A stretch of DNA of 64,000 bases from Vombatus ursinus (Eukaryota > Chordata > Mammalia > Diprotodontia > Vombatidae): positions 44,399,260 through 44,463,259 of the forward strand of contig NW_020954599.1 in NCBI RefSeq assembly GCF_900497805.2, written 5' to 3'. Both the position numbers and the translations under genes were made by a program. The notes below the pieces were generated by a model, which ran no database searches, was not told the origin of the DNA, and saw only the letters and a list, made by a program, of their open reading frames with translations. Shown here piece by piece: positions 34,964-46,794 of the stretch; within the stretch, counting starts at the first letter, position 1; each line of letters begins with the position of its first letter.

Positions 34964-35220
34964 TTTTTGTTGTTCAATTATTTCACTCATTTCTGACTCT
35001 TTGTGACCCCATTTGGGGTTTTCTTGGCAAAAACACTGGAGAGGTTTGCCATTTCCTTCTCCAGTTCATTCAACAGATAAGGAAACTGAAGCAAACAGGA
35101 TTAAGTGACTTGCCCAGGGTTATACAGCTAGTAAGTGTCTGAGGCTGGATTTGAACTCAGGAAGATGACTCTTCCTGACTCCAGGCCCAGCACTCTATCC
35201 ACTGTGCCACCTCACTGCCC
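34964..35220 (-). mobile_element. Mar1-type SINE, antisense
   Basis: Complete: tttttgttgttcaattattt, gtgaccccatttggggtttt, gtttgccatttccttctcca, head ctctatccactgtgccacct. Flanks atgataga and ataataga suggest a worn TSD. Confidence 0.9.
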
Positions 35221-35974
35221 TATAATAGAGGATGACAATAGAAATAGGGGAATAAGGCTAGAGAGGAAAGTTTTAGTTCAGGAATGTCAAATTCATCTGG
35301 GGTAATAGGGATGAGAGAAATTTCAGGAAGTGACCACAAGACCTCGTGGGGTAAGAGATACTAGACTGCTGCTAGGAAAGCTACTGTAGAAGGATACAAG
35401 GCAAGACAGGGTCAAGAAGAAGCTCTTCCTAGAATATGGTAGTCATCTGGTAGTTTCATTTTTCTCAATAGTTCCTAAGTTTAATTGTTTCTCCTAATAC
35501 AGAAATGCTCTCAGTGCCCTCTAAATTGTGGTGCCCTGAGGAAAAGGCCTATTTGCTCCAACCTAGTCACAACTCTTCTTGGCCTTCTAAAGTTGCTCTT
35601 CATTCATCTCTTTGTGTGGAGGCCAGGGGGAGGTGGGCTTCCAACCTTCAACCAAGTTCTGTGTCGTTGAAATAGTAGTGAACCTAAGAGTCAGAAGATC
35701 TAGGTTAAAGTCGCTCTGCCACTTAATGTCACTTTGGACAAATCTTTAACATCTCTTAGGCTCATTTTCTCATTCCAATTCAACCAGAGGCTCATCCGTG
35801 CTTATCCACTTGAGGCTATAGAGAACCATGAGACTATAACTGAAAGCTCAGCCCCTGCTCTATTTAAGAAAGTGCAGAGTGAGGGAAGGAATGCCTCTGG
35901 AGAGGTAATGATAAACATGAGGAAACATTTCAGCAAGGAGAAGAAGGCTCTAGGTTGCCTTATATCACTATTAC

Positions 35975-36010
35975 CACTGCTGCTGCCGCTACTGCTGCAG
36001 CTGCTGCATA
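35975..36010 (+). repeat. (CTG)n-like imperfect trinucleotide repeat
   Basis: About 12 CTG/CTA/CCG units. The frame here gives a Leu-rich ORF that I do not consider coding. Confidence 0.8.
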
Positions 36011-36214
36011 TGTCTGCTCCGTTGCTCCCACCTACTGTACCCTAGGCTGATGCTAGTTTAACCTCCAAAACACACACAATGGGAATGAAAATATGTGCTC
36101 AGTATACCTCATAAGCTTCTTGTGAAGATTAGAAGCATTAACAAATGTGAAAGCATTTGGTAACTATAAAACACTAAACTATCCTCTCTGGCCACCACTC
36201 ACAGCCTCACTGAC

Positions 36215-36400
36215 AGAAGAGATGCAAGGAATGAATAAATGAATGAAAAAGTATTTGTTAGGCGCTTCTGAGGTATGTACCAAGCAACTAAGCTAAGCGC
36301 TAGGGAAACAAGTACAGAAATGAAACAATGCCTGCCCTCAAAAAGCTTACATTCTAATAGAAATAATACACAGAGGGAAATGATTGCCAAGGAAAGGAGT
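36215..36400 (-). mobile_element. L2 3' end, antisense
   Basis: gaatgaataaatgaatgaaa, gtatttgttaggcgcttctg, ctaagcgctagggaaacaag and caaaaagcttacattctaat match the reverse of the L2 terminus. Confidence 0.85.
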
Positions 36401-37980
36401 TTTTGTTCTAGGGAGTCAGAGGGTGGTGAACTGATCCCATGAGAGCCAAATCTATTTCCCCAGAAGGCAACATTATCAGCATCCTACTTTCTATTTCCCT
36501 GGTCTCAATTCCTAAAACCAAATGGCTCAGTATTACTACACTGTCTTCCTGTATAAAATATATTCTATCTGCCCCATCTTAAAATTAGATTTAAATAACT
36601 TTGCTGTGAATTTTCACCAGAGAAATTGAACCTATCTTCCCTCTGCAGGCAATAATCGGGTGCCTAATGTATACTGTTTCAAGGCAACAGACATTGGGAT
36701 GAAAACGGAGGACAGAGCTACGTGCAAAGAAGTGCCTAATAAGTAGAAGTACTGAAGATAAGCACTCTAAAAAGAGATGCAGGAACCAGGCAGTCTCAGT
36801 GTTAAACTGGAAAGAAATGTATAGAATCCCTAAAACCCTGATATGGAAGTAAGTTTCTCACTTCCAGACGCCTCACAAAGCCAGAAAATTGTGTTGTTGT
36901 GTCCAAAGTACAGAATGTGAAATGACTTTCCATATTTTGAAATCTATTCCTCCCCATTTGTCCCCCTCAGAAATAAAATCCTAGTGACATTCTGCCCAAA
37001 GGTCTGTTGGGAGGGAAATCTGCTTCCAAGATGGAAAAAAAGGAAAGAGCAGTCTGCTGGGATGTGTTTAAACACTGGTGAGGGTTTCAGGCCAGAATTT
37101 CCCAAAGGCTTAGCTTTTGAGCCAAGAAATCCCAAATTCCAACCTAGCACTCAATGTCAGCCCCCCCTTTTCCCCACTTTCACTCCAAAATTATTCTGTT
37201 TCCTCTCAGGCTATTAGTCCAAGAATTCTTTTCCTAAAGATTTTTCTCTACAAGTGGTCCTCCATGACCTCTGCTATGTTTTTGGTGAGTTTGATTTAAT
37301 TTCAAACCGGCATTGATTTTTTTTTCCTCCGTGATTGGATTTGCAACCCAAACCTGTCTCATCACTAATAACACATATCGTTGTAGGTAGGCTCCTTTCT
37401 TGACTAATCACAGAAAGGAAAAAGCCCGCTCTGTTCTCCAGGTGGCCAAGTGGAGGAGAGCTGAGAAATAACATGTTCCTGGAGCGCTATCTGGTGGTGA
37501 ATTGGAATAGATTCAGCCCAAATAGTCTTGCTGCATCAAACCATGACTAGCATGTCAAGAAGGCTGATATTTTTTTTCTTTCCCCTTAAGAAGCTAGAGA
37601 GTTATTTAAATTAAAAAAAAAAAAGGAGCAGTGGCTAAAATGTAAAGAAGCCTTGCAATTCCATCACTTATAATTATGTCCAAGACATAAATATATTATA
37701 TAATCAGTAATCAGTACCTCAAGTCACAAATGGTCAATATAGCTTTCTCTTAGTAGATCTTAGATGTTAGGTTTTTTGTATGAAAGCTCTAGATAGCACA
37801 AAATGAATCCTCACTATAGCCTTTTGATGCAAGGGATGTATAAAAATAAATATTTTCCTAGTTTCACAAATAAAACTGGTACTCAAGAAGGTCAAATCTT
37901 TCTTCTAAATTGAGAATAAACAAGTTAGTAATAGAATTAGATTTTTAAAAAGGAAATCAAACTCCAAATTGCCTACCAGG
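36400..37980. other. repeat-poor stretch
   Basis: About 1.6 kb without a clear repeat. Contains a CTCF-like motif at 37484-37497. ORFs of 60-77 codons overlap one another and look like chance. Confidence 0.45.
37484..37497 (-). promoter_or_regulatory. CTCF-like motif, candidate only
   Basis: The reverse strand reads ccaccagatagcgc, 13 of 14 positions of the CTCF core CCASYAGRKGGCRS. It lies outside any repeat I recognise. Motif match alone does not show binding. Confidence 0.35.
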
Positions 37981-38044
37981 AAAAAGGCTGAAGGCAAACC
38001 TGTGACCTCATAGGTTTACAACTTTGAGTAGCAACTTATACCTA

Positions 38045-38645
38045 ACCTCTTGTAGGAAACTTTACATTGGTGCAGTATGAGGTGTATGGGGTATTCAGAG
38101 GACTAGCACCTCTGGTGTGATGGCTTACTGAGCCCTTTGCAGGGCTGCCCATCCACCTATGGTGTCCACAGTCACCCAACTCTCACCTATGACTCCAAGA
38201 ATCTGTAGCATGTACAGCAGATATACCTTGATAAAAAAAAAAACCTTCTCAGCAGATGAGCTAAACTAGGTTGAAGGTAAAGACAGGCCTCAAACCCATC
38301 AATGAGTTAGGAGGATGTCTATCCCAAGCATGTGAAGTCTTCTCCTCTAGCAGAATGAGTGGATGAGAACAATTTGTTCTGATAGCCATGAAGGCAGATG
38401 AAGTAGGCACTGTGGAACACTCAGAACTTGGTTAGACATTGAAAACACCAAGGTCACCCACTGCATCCCTAGCCATTGCCAGTCATCTTGACTTACGTCT
38501 TGCCACTGGACCTTGATGACCCTGGAAGAGAGAGTGAGGCTGACGACTTTGTGCAACTCTGCCTCACTAAAATCCATTTCACACATAAGTTAAGACATCA
38601 CCCTGTGATGTCATTTGTCCTGAAACAAAGGTAAATAACAACGTT
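38045..38645 (+). mobile_element. RTE-type LINE 3' end, probable
   Basis: A block ending aagacatcaccctgtgatgt, catttgtcctgaaacaaagg, taaataacaac. The ending resembles the marsupial RTE-type terminus with an ACAAC tail that Mar1 SINEs share. The 79-codon antisense ORF is a by-product. Confidence 0.5.
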
Positions 38646-38854
38646 GGTGCAGAGAATATAGCTACATTTCTACAAACTAATGATATGGCTCAGTTTTCAA
38701 TGGTTAATATACAAATATATTGCCTAGAACGGAGAGGTAATCAAGTGCACAATTATTTATTAAGTGATATGAGCCACTTCTTCATTGTGGAAGTCACTTA
38801 ACAGGTTCAGTCATTCCAGTGAATACTGAATTTGACTAAACATCTTGGTGAATA

Positions 38855-39000
38855 AATGAAAGAATGAATGAATGAGTGTGTGAATGATAAAAAAATCATT
38901 CATTAAACACTATGTGGAATGCACTGCAGATACAAATAGAAAAGTAAGATGGCCCCTGCTCTCAAACAGCTCACTTTCTAACTGAAGGAAACAACACATA
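38855..39000 (-). mobile_element. L2 3' end, antisense
   Basis: gaatgaatgaatgagtgtgt, aatcattcattaaacactat and cccctgctctcaaacagctc follow the reverse L2 terminus. Confidence 0.7.
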
Positions 39001-39184
39001 GAAGAGGTTTTACCTGCAAGTCTGGCCATTGGAAAAACCCAATGGGTCTCAGGGGGGCAAAGCAGATGAGAATAGAAAATATCAAAAATAGATCATAAGG
39101 ATTGGTTCAAAGAACAGAGCATGGTTAGCCTGGAGAAAACAAATCTCAAGAGAGAGATGTGCAAAGCAGAACTCATTTTCTTTT

Positions 39185-39927
39185 TCCCAAAATCTTTCCC
39201 TCTTACCCCCATCCTCTGAGTCACTCTGGCTTAAAACCTCTGTGTCATTCTCGAATCACTTGTACTCACCTCACTTATCCAATCTGTTGTCAAATTTTAT
39301 CATTTTTATCTCTACAGCATCTCTCCTCTATGTGTCATTCTCTCTCCTCATATAGCAGTTACCCCTGGTAAAGGGTCTCATCACCACACAGCTATTGCAA
39401 TTGCATTCTATTGCAATTGCACTAGACTATTTCTATTGAATTCTGATGGGTCACCTCCCCACCTTAACCGTCTCCCTACTTCAGTCTGTCTTCTATCTAC
39501 CTGCCAAGTGATTTTCCTAAAACATAGGTCTGACCAGGTCACATCTCATCCCCTACTCAATAATTCTGTGGTTCCTTATTACCCTCAGGATCATATAAAA
39601 AATCTTCTCTTTGGCATTTAAGGTCCTTCACAACCTGGGCCCTTCCTGTATTTCCATCTTCTTACATTTTATTCTCCTCCATAAACTCTACAATCCAATG
39701 ACATTGACCTTTTTGCTGTTCCTTGCACAAGACTTTTTACATCCAGACTCCTTGTCTTTTTTCTGACTTTTTCCCACATCTGCAATATTCTCCCTTATAC
39801 CTTAGACCTTCTGGCTTCCTGACTTCCTTTAAGATTCCTCTCAAATCCCACCATCCAAAGGAGGTTTTTCCCCCTTGCTAGTACCTTACCTATGAGATTA
39901 CATTCCATTTTTACTCTACATGTTTTG

Positions 39928-39964
<37 letters not shown>

Positions 39965-40145
39965 TATAGCCTATTTTGTTTTAACCTATTTGTATTTATA
40001 TTATTTATAACCTATTATTTATAGGTTGTCTCTCTCATTAGACTGTAATCTCTATATGGGCAGGTACTACATTTTTGCCTTTCTTTGTATCCCCAGCACT
40101 TTGCACAGTGCCTGGTACATAATAAATGTTAATAAAAGTTTGTTG
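39185..40145 (+). mobile_element. L2 LINE 3' part, the longest copy here
   Basis: Sense L2: tctgaccaggtcacatctca, ggcatttaaggtccttcaca, then atctgcaatattctccctta, ttagactgtaatctctatat, gtatccccagcactttgcac. A (TA)n expansion sits at 39930-39961. CR1/L3 text follows at once. Confidence 0.85.
39930..39961 (+). repeat. (TA)n microsatellite in L2
   Basis: About 15 pure TA units, followed by a local duplication of tatttatagcctatt-like text. Confidence 0.9.
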
Positions 40146-40680
40146 AGTACAGACTTATATGATAGCTATCTTCAAATATTTGAAGGACTGCCATGCCAAG
40201 AAAGATTACACTTGTTCTGTTTGGTCCCAGAGAACAGAACCAGGAACCACCAGTATAAGCAGTAAAGAAGCTAATTTAGACTTAATGGCAGGAAAGTCTT
40301 CTCACCGATCAGAGCTATACAAGAGTGAAATGGCCTGCCTCAAGAAGTGATGGGCTCGGCGCAGCTAGGTAGCACATTGGATAGAGCACAGGCTCTAAAG
40401 TCAGAAGGACCTGAGTTCAGATTCGGCCGCAGACACTTGACACTTCCTAGCTGTGTGCCCCTGGGCAAGTCACTTAACCCCATTGCCTAGCCAAAAAAAA
40501 AAGAGAGAGAGAGAGAAGAAGTGATGGGCTTCCCCTGTTTGGAAATCTTCAAACACTGAATGGACAGCCATTTGCCAAGTATGTTACAATGGGGATTCCT
40601 TTGGGGTATAGGTTGCAACACTGGATGGTGACTGAGGTCCCTTTCAACTCTCAAATTTTTGGGTTTGGATAGTGGAAATC
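40146..40680 (+). mobile_element. CR1/L3 3' part, split by a SINE
   Basis: gctatcttcaaatatttgaa, gactgccatgccaagaaaga, gagctatacaagagtgaaat before the insert. After 40530 come tggaaatcttcaaacactga, atggggattcctttggggta and cctttcaactctcaaat. This is the last coding block and 3' UTR of CR1/L3. Confidence 0.8.
40357..40515 (+). mobile_element. A-tailed tRNA-derived SINE with perfect TSD
   Basis: SINE head cgcagctaggtagcacattg through cattgcctagcc and an A then GA tail. The 15-bp TSD aagaagtgatgggct is perfect at 40342-40356 and 40516-40530. Removing the insert restores a continuous CR1/L3. Confidence 0.97.
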
Positions 40681-40850
40681 TATTTGCTCCATTCAGTTAG
40701 GTTTATGATAATCCAAAGCAACAACAAATACTTCTTGACTGTCAGTGGTACACAAGGTAGTAGCTATGCTAAACTTCATCCAGAAAAAAAGAAGCATAAG
40801 ATACAGTCCCTCCCCTGAAGGAGGCTGAAATCTAGCTATTCAGAAAGAGG

Positions 40851-41048
40851 GAGGCAGTGCAGCCTAATGGTAAGAACAATGGAGTTGGAGTCATACCTGC
40901 ATTACAATCCCAGTTCCACCATTTAACACTAGAGTCATCTTAAGTAATTCACTTCACCTTCATAGGCCTTAATTTCCTTGGGAGGAAGGTGAGAGGAGTA
41001 GATTCAAAGATGTTGACGGCCCTTCCAGTACCATATCCCAAGATCCTC
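40851..41048 (+). mobile_element. MIR-related SINE
   Basis: ggcagtgcagcctaatggta, aatggagttggagtcatacc, ccttaatttccttgggagga, ending cccttccagtaccatatccc. Same family as 9432 and 16803. Confidence 0.65.
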
Positions 41049-41059
41049 TTACCTATAAA

Positions 41060-41320
41060 ATAGCAATTGACCCTTTAAGCTTTGTGAAGTACCTTACATA
41101 TACTCTCTTCTTTGGGATTCACAACTCAATGAAGTAACTGTCACAGATATTATTATTATTATTATTATTATCCACATTCTATAGATGAGGAAACTGAGGC
41201 CCAGAGAGGTTAAGTGACTTCCTGGGGTGACATAGATATTGTGTCTGAGGCAGGATTCAAACCCATGTCTTCCTGACTCCAAATCCAGCACACTAACCAC
41301 TAAACTAAACTTCCTCTGAG
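41060..41320 (-). mobile_element. MIR/THER-type SINE, antisense
   Basis: gctttgtgaagtaccttaca, (ATT)n at 41150-41170, gatgaggaaactgaggccca, gagaggttaagtgacttcct, ending cactaaccactaaac. Confidence 0.85.
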
Positions 41321-41339
41321 GTATAGGCTGGAGAAAGTA

Positions 41340-42360
41340 CTAAAGAAAATGTGGTACAGACTATAAGTGCTTAGGGATCTCAATGAAGTATTGATGACTT
41401 TCAGAACACAGGGCCTTAAGAATCAGACATACCATTCATATATTAAGTATGTTTTTGAGGTACCAGATGACTACAGCTGTAAAGCATGTACATTTTTTGT
41501 TATTCAAGTCAGTATATGTGATTCAACATTTCCATCTCCTTTCCAGAGAAGTATTTTTAATAACGAAGATATTGCCTGAATGCCTGACTCACAGAGGTTG
41601 ATTGATTTCTTTCTGGCAGAAAAGTAGCACTTCTAGTTGAAGAAAATTAAGGCATCCTTGCAAAGACCTCATGGTGACTTTTCACTGCTCCCCAGCCCAT
41701 CTCTATCTCATCCTGGTTGTCCTCTTGCAGTCTCTCTGTCTTCTCTCCTTTTTACTCTCACAATATTTTCACTTGCTGGACAAAGTATGATCAGAACCAG
41801 TATGGCAGGTGGGGGGAAGCTATAAAGATAGGAATGGGATCCAGTCCTGGTGTCCTTCTGTGTGATCTAAAGGACGCTATTAGCTCTCTGTCTTTTTACA
41901 AAGCCAAGTAAGAAAAGTAGAATGATAAAAAATAAATAAATAAATAAGCAAAGCCTTATTATGCAAATGTATTTGTTTGACTTGCCTCTGGGAAGCTGAT
42001 TCATCTTTGAAATTGAATTTATCATCTTAGCAAAACCCACTGGGAAAAAAAAATCATTCCTTACATAGAGAGTCCTTTTTCAAATAACCAGGACTTCAAA
42101 AAAAAAAAAAGTTTTATACTATATTATTTACCCAGAGACTTCCAGGCAGATAAACAGCAGAACAAAATAAATTCTCATTACTACAGTAGGAGTCAGGGTA
42201 GCCTGAGAAATTAGGTAAATAGTCCATAACATTATCTTGCTAATTCACTTTCTTGGTGCAGAGTACAATTGGCCTGAAATAATCATCTATTGTAAATGAC
42301 TCTGTTCTCTAGAATAAACAGGTTTTTCTCACAGCTCTGTGTGGATTTAGCCCCTTACTC
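41340..42360. other. repeat-poor stretch
   Basis: About 1 kb without a recognised repeat or gene. Contains the octamer atgcaaat near 41963. Confidence 0.45.
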
Positions 42361-42439
42361 AATCATTCAATTAATAAATATTTTCAGTCAATAAATACTT
42401 TTCCAGGGCCTATTATGAACACAACATTTGCTAATCTGA

Positions 42440-43425
42440 TAGATATACAATGAAGAGACAATGAAAATTCACATAAAAAGTTAGAGATGTATGCAAAAAA
42501 AAAAGTCATTCTCCAATGGTCAAGTGATATGAACAAATAGTTCTCTAAAGGAAAGTTGCAAACTATTAATAACCACATGAAAGAATGCTCAAAATCACTA
42601 ATAATAAGAGAAATGCCAATCAACCCTGAGGTTTAACCTTATACCCTATTTAGGTAAAGATGACAAAAGAGGGGAATAATCAATGTTGAAGAGGTTATGG
42701 GAAAATAGACTTATTGGTGGAGCTGTGAATCTGTACAAATATTTTGGAAAGCAATTTGGAATTATGCAAATAAAGTGACCAAAATATCCATCCTCTTGAC
42801 CTAGAGATTCCAGGTATAAGAAGGAAGTCCATATATACACCAAAATGTTTACAGCAGTACTTTTTTGTGATTGCAAAGACTTGGAAACAAAACAGATACC
42901 CATAAACTGGCAAATGGCTAAATAAAACAGGGTACATTTATATAACAGGACATCAGTGTTCTATGAGAAATGTTGACCATGAAAGAACCATGGAAAGATT
43001 TTGATTAACTGATTCAGAGTGAAATAATCAGAGTCAAGAAAACAATAATACTCAATGACTAACAACAATGTAAACCCAAAAAACAACTGCACATGTACAA
43101 CACACACACACACACACACCACAAAAATGAATAGCGTTTTGAAAAATTATGAAGAATAAGCATAACTTAAAAGAGGAGATATGAGAATACACTCCCACCC
43201 ACCTCTTTAAAAAGGCAGGGGGTTCACAAGTGTTGTGTATTTCACATATTATCTGACTTCTTCAAGGTATTGATCAAATATAATAATTTTTTTCCTTTTT
43301 TTTCTTTAGATAAATACTATTTATTATAAGGTATGGCTGTCTGGAAGGGAGAAAATAAGGGATACTGGGGGGAACTGTGAGATAGCAATAAAAATTTATT
43401 TTAAAAAAGCAAAAAAATAGTTGAA
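42440..43425 (+). mobile_element. L1/HAL1 3' end
   Basis: Sense text parallel to the HAL1 at 63330-64000: cattctccaatggtcaagtg, caaaatcactaataataaga, aagcaatttggaattatgca, attgcaaagacttggaaaca. It continues into a 3' UTR with ggtatggctgtctggaaggg and an AATAAA plus TTTAAAA end. A short (AC)n lies at 43101-43119. Confidence 0.8.
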
Positions 43426-43440
43426 GAATAAGATGAAATA

Positions 43441-43588
43441 GAGGCAGCTAGGTGGCGCAGTGGATAGAGCACTGACCCTGAAGTCAGGAGGACCTGAGTT
43501 CAAATCTGGCGTCAGACCAAACACTTTACACTTACTAGCTGTGTGACCCTAGGCAAGTCACTTAACCCCATTGCATAAAAAAAAAAAA
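43441..43588 (+). mobile_element. A-tailed tRNA-derived SINE with TSD
   Basis: gaggcagctaggtggcgcag, gagttcaaatctggcgtcag, gtcacttaaccccattgc, A13 tail. A 17-bp direct repeat aagaataagatgaaata is found at 43424-43440 and 43588-43604. Low divergence suggests a young copy. Confidence 0.97.
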
Positions 43589-43750
43589 AGAATAAGATGA
43601 AATAATATATAACTGTTATGTGAGCAAGACAGAGAGCAGGTGCTAGAAGAGGTCAGAGAAGGGAGGTATCACTGTGGGCTGGGTTGGGTTTGGAAGAAGC
43701 TTTCATGGAAATGATCTCTGGAAATGCATTTGCATAATAAGAGCCCCAAA

Positions 43751-44030
43751 ATGGACAGCTAGGTGGTACAGTAGATAAGAACACTGGGCTTGAAACCAGG
43801 AAGACTCACCTTCATGAGCTCAAATTCAGCCTCAGACACTTACTAGTTACATGACCCTGGGCAAATCATTTAACCCAGGTTACCTCAGTTTCTCATCTGT
43901 AAAATGAGTTGAAGGAAGGAAATCGCAAATTGTTCTAAGATCACTGCCAAAAAACAAACAAACAAACAAACAAAAAAAACAAATAGGGTTATGAAGAGTC
44001 AGAAACAACTGAAACTACTCAACAATTGCA
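43751..44030 (+). mobile_element. Mar1-type SINE with (AAAC)n
   Basis: ggacagctaggtggtacagt, ctcagacacttactagttac, cctcagtttctcatctgtaa, an AAAC expansion at 43950-43980, gttatgaagagtcagaaaca, end ctactcaacaattgc. Confidence 0.85.
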
Positions 44031-44159
44031 ACATAGAACCTCAAGAAAAGCAGGTAGAATTGGGACAGGCTGAAAGGGAAATGAGAAAGGGAAATGAAAG
44101 AGTATGTTTCTGGTAGGGAATATCAGTGTGTTTGGGGGACATGGTAAGAACTACAAGAC

Positions 44160-45300
44160 CCTGACTCCCTCTCCCTCCATGCAAGTTAGACTTTTTTTTT
44201 CCTTAAAAAAATATTGAAGCCAATGTTGAAATTTGATTGGCTTGGGGGACTAAAGGCTCAGGCTGTTAATGTTACTTCCTGATCTCCTGAGTACAAAACA
44301 GCCAAGAGGATCTCCAGGCTCTCTCTCTGACAATTGATTAGTGGACAGTGATGGACAATTCCCATACAGGAAAGCTTTGCTCAGTGAATCAATTCAGGTG
44401 TCCTTAATGTATAGCCTGGTTGAATATCCTTCTCTTTCTACAGATAAGTAAATCTTTGGTTAATGGTTGAATGGTATACTGGAACTGGTTAATACTGTTA
44501 TGCTTGCTTTTCCTCTAACTTGAAATTCCCTTTCCTACCTCAGCGTTTCTGTATAGGTGGCCCCTCACGCCCCACAGATGAGCTGGAGTCAGCTCAAACT
44601 GGCCCATTTTCACTGTGGGCATTTACATCTCAGAAATCAACAAGTGTCACAAATCAGAGCTTGTTTTATTGTTTTGTCAATTGTTAAAAATTAAGAAAGT
44701 GATGGAGAAATTGTTACTAAACTTCAAAATATGTTGTGCATACATTTTTTTAGAGAGCCACTGTTAAACATTTACCAGCACACTCCTACCTTCAAGTGTC
44801 TCATGTCATTCTAATATTGGGCCTAAAGTACTGTGTGACTGGCCAGAGTCAGTCCTAGCCGAGAATGAGAGCTCCAGGAGAGACTCCAGAGGAGGATCAC
44901 TATTGTGTCACACTGGGAAAGCAAAGGTTAGAAAAGAAGATTGGTTAACAGTTTGAATGCAGGACAAATAGGTTGAATTTAACTTCTAAGCTACAGGAAA
45001 GCCTTTGAAGGTTTTTGAATATTCAATTGAACTATATTTCAATAGAAATTCAATTGAATTGAGGGAATATTTCATTTTTGTCGTTGAAAACTACTTTGCA
45101 AATAGTAACCACTTTATAAATCCTGGATTGAATTGAACATGGAATAACATAATGAAGGCTGTGTTTAGAAAAGATGAATGGGTTGTGGGGAAGGGGCAGT
45201 GATATGAGAATAAATCAGAAAAGGAAGAGACTAGGCAGGGAAGTCCACTAGGAAGCCAAAGCCACAGAACAAATGGGAAGTGATAAGGTCTGTACTAGGG
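44160..45300. other. unassigned non-coding stretch
   Basis: I name no repeat here. Parts may be decayed transposon sequence, but no ends or TSD are visible. Confidence 0.35.
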
Positions 45301-45317
45301 CAGTGGTGGTAGAATTA

Positions 45318-45549
45318 ATGACAGCTAACATTTATATAGCATTTACTGTATGCCAGGCATTGTGCTAAGTGCTTTATAATTATTGTCTCATTTGATCCTC
45401 ACAACAACCCTGGGAGGTGCTATTATTAGCCCCATTTTATAGATGAGGAAACTGAGGCAAATAGAGGTTAAGTGACTTGCCCAGGCTCACACAGCTAGTT
45501 AAGTGTCAAAGCTGAATTTGAATTCAGGTCTTCCAGACTCCAGACCCAG
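45318..45549 (-). mobile_element. MIR/THER-type SINE, antisense, well preserved
   Basis: gacagctaacatttatatag, ccaggcattgtgctaagtgc, gatgaggaaactgaggcaaa, gacttgcccaggctcacaca, ending ttcaggtcttccagactcca. The head beyond is missing. Confidence 0.85.
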
Positions 45550-46225
45550 AAACAGAAACAATGAGAGAAATTTGAGAGACCTTACAAAGGAAGAATCAAC
45601 CAGACTTTGGAGCATGATGGGGAGGAAAGAAGAGGGAAAAGGGACAGCAAGATAGAAGGAGAAGTTTTGATCCTGTGAGACTAATAATGATGGTGCCACT
45701 CATAGAATTTTTTTAAAAAAAGAGAAATCAGAAGGAGAAGGTAGTTGGGAGGGAGGAAGGAGATAAGTTCATTTGAAGTTGAAATAACAGGGGACAATCA
45801 GAGACCTAAGGTTCCCCTCTGGCAGGGTACTGCCTCAGCTCATACTCTTTCTCTTTCTAGAAGGGCACCTGATGCTATCTCTGATTTACAGGTATTCTGT
45901 GGGTCCACACTGCTGTGCTCTTTGCAAAACAACAGAAACTCTTGCTTGAGGACAGCCAAAACCTGTCTAGTTCTGCTGTCACAGGGCCTTGACTCTGAGA
46001 CCTGTCATCTCCCAGTCAAGATATGGGAGAACAAGATCCTCCCAAGCAAGATAATGCCTTTAACAACTTTATGCTTGTCTTTTGTTTTTTAACAACGCTT
46101 CCTGGTACAAGGCTGGGTTTTCTTGGTGAGTGACCTCACCCTAACTTATGGTGACTATCCAGTTCAATTCAGTTTCAGTTATTGGCTTTTCCCTTGTCAC
46201 CAAATAGCTCCAGAGTTCAAGGTTA

Positions 46226-46274
46226 CAAAGGTTGTTTGTTTTTGTTTTTGTTTTTGTTTTCGTTTTTGTTTTCT
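46226..46274 (+). repeat. (GTTTTT)n hexamer repeat
   Basis: About eight GTTTTT units. The Phe/Val-rich ORF across it is an artefact. Confidence 0.9.
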
Positions 46275-46794
46275 TACTTTCTAAGTTAGTCCATTTAGTC
46301 CAGTTAGTCCATTCAAATGAAAGGCAGGCAAGGAAAAGGTACAGAGAACCTCTGCCCTGGAGGCAAGTTTATCTGCTGGCTACTCAGATACTTTCCTGGA
46401 CTCGTCACAAGTTCCTGGAAGGTTTTCATCCTTTTTGAGTTATAAATGAACCTACTTGAAGTTTTTGATCTTTTGAAAGGGAATATTTCCTTACTAGGTA
46501 CAAAAGCAGTCTGACTGGGATGGACCTTTATGTTTCATTGACCCTGTTACTTACTCTTTATAGCCTTCAAATTTGTTAAAGTCTGAAAGGAGCACATCCT
46601 TGCACTATGATTCCTTTGCAGAATTGTGGAAGAATTAAAAAGTGCCACAGTGCTAGAGATGTTAACCTTCTTGACTTCTTAGTGAAAGTGGAACAGATTA
46701 GAAAAATTGCACTCCACAGAAAATTGTACCTTACTTTATGCAGTGGATAGGTTCCTAAAATATTTTACACAAAAGTATTTTTATATAAATGGAA

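Noticed and set aside
35734-36045. 103-codon ORF with a Leu-rich end
   Set aside because: The Leu run comes from an imperfect CTG repeat. No splice sites or family match support an exon.
44240-44800. possible LTR or DNA transposon
   Set aside because: Some phrases look repeat-like, but no paired ends, TSD or signal order could be found.
45745-46092. 115-codon ORF beginning MGGRKEISSFEVE
   Set aside because: No signal peptide, domain or splice context. It ends in low-complexity sequence. Treated as chance.
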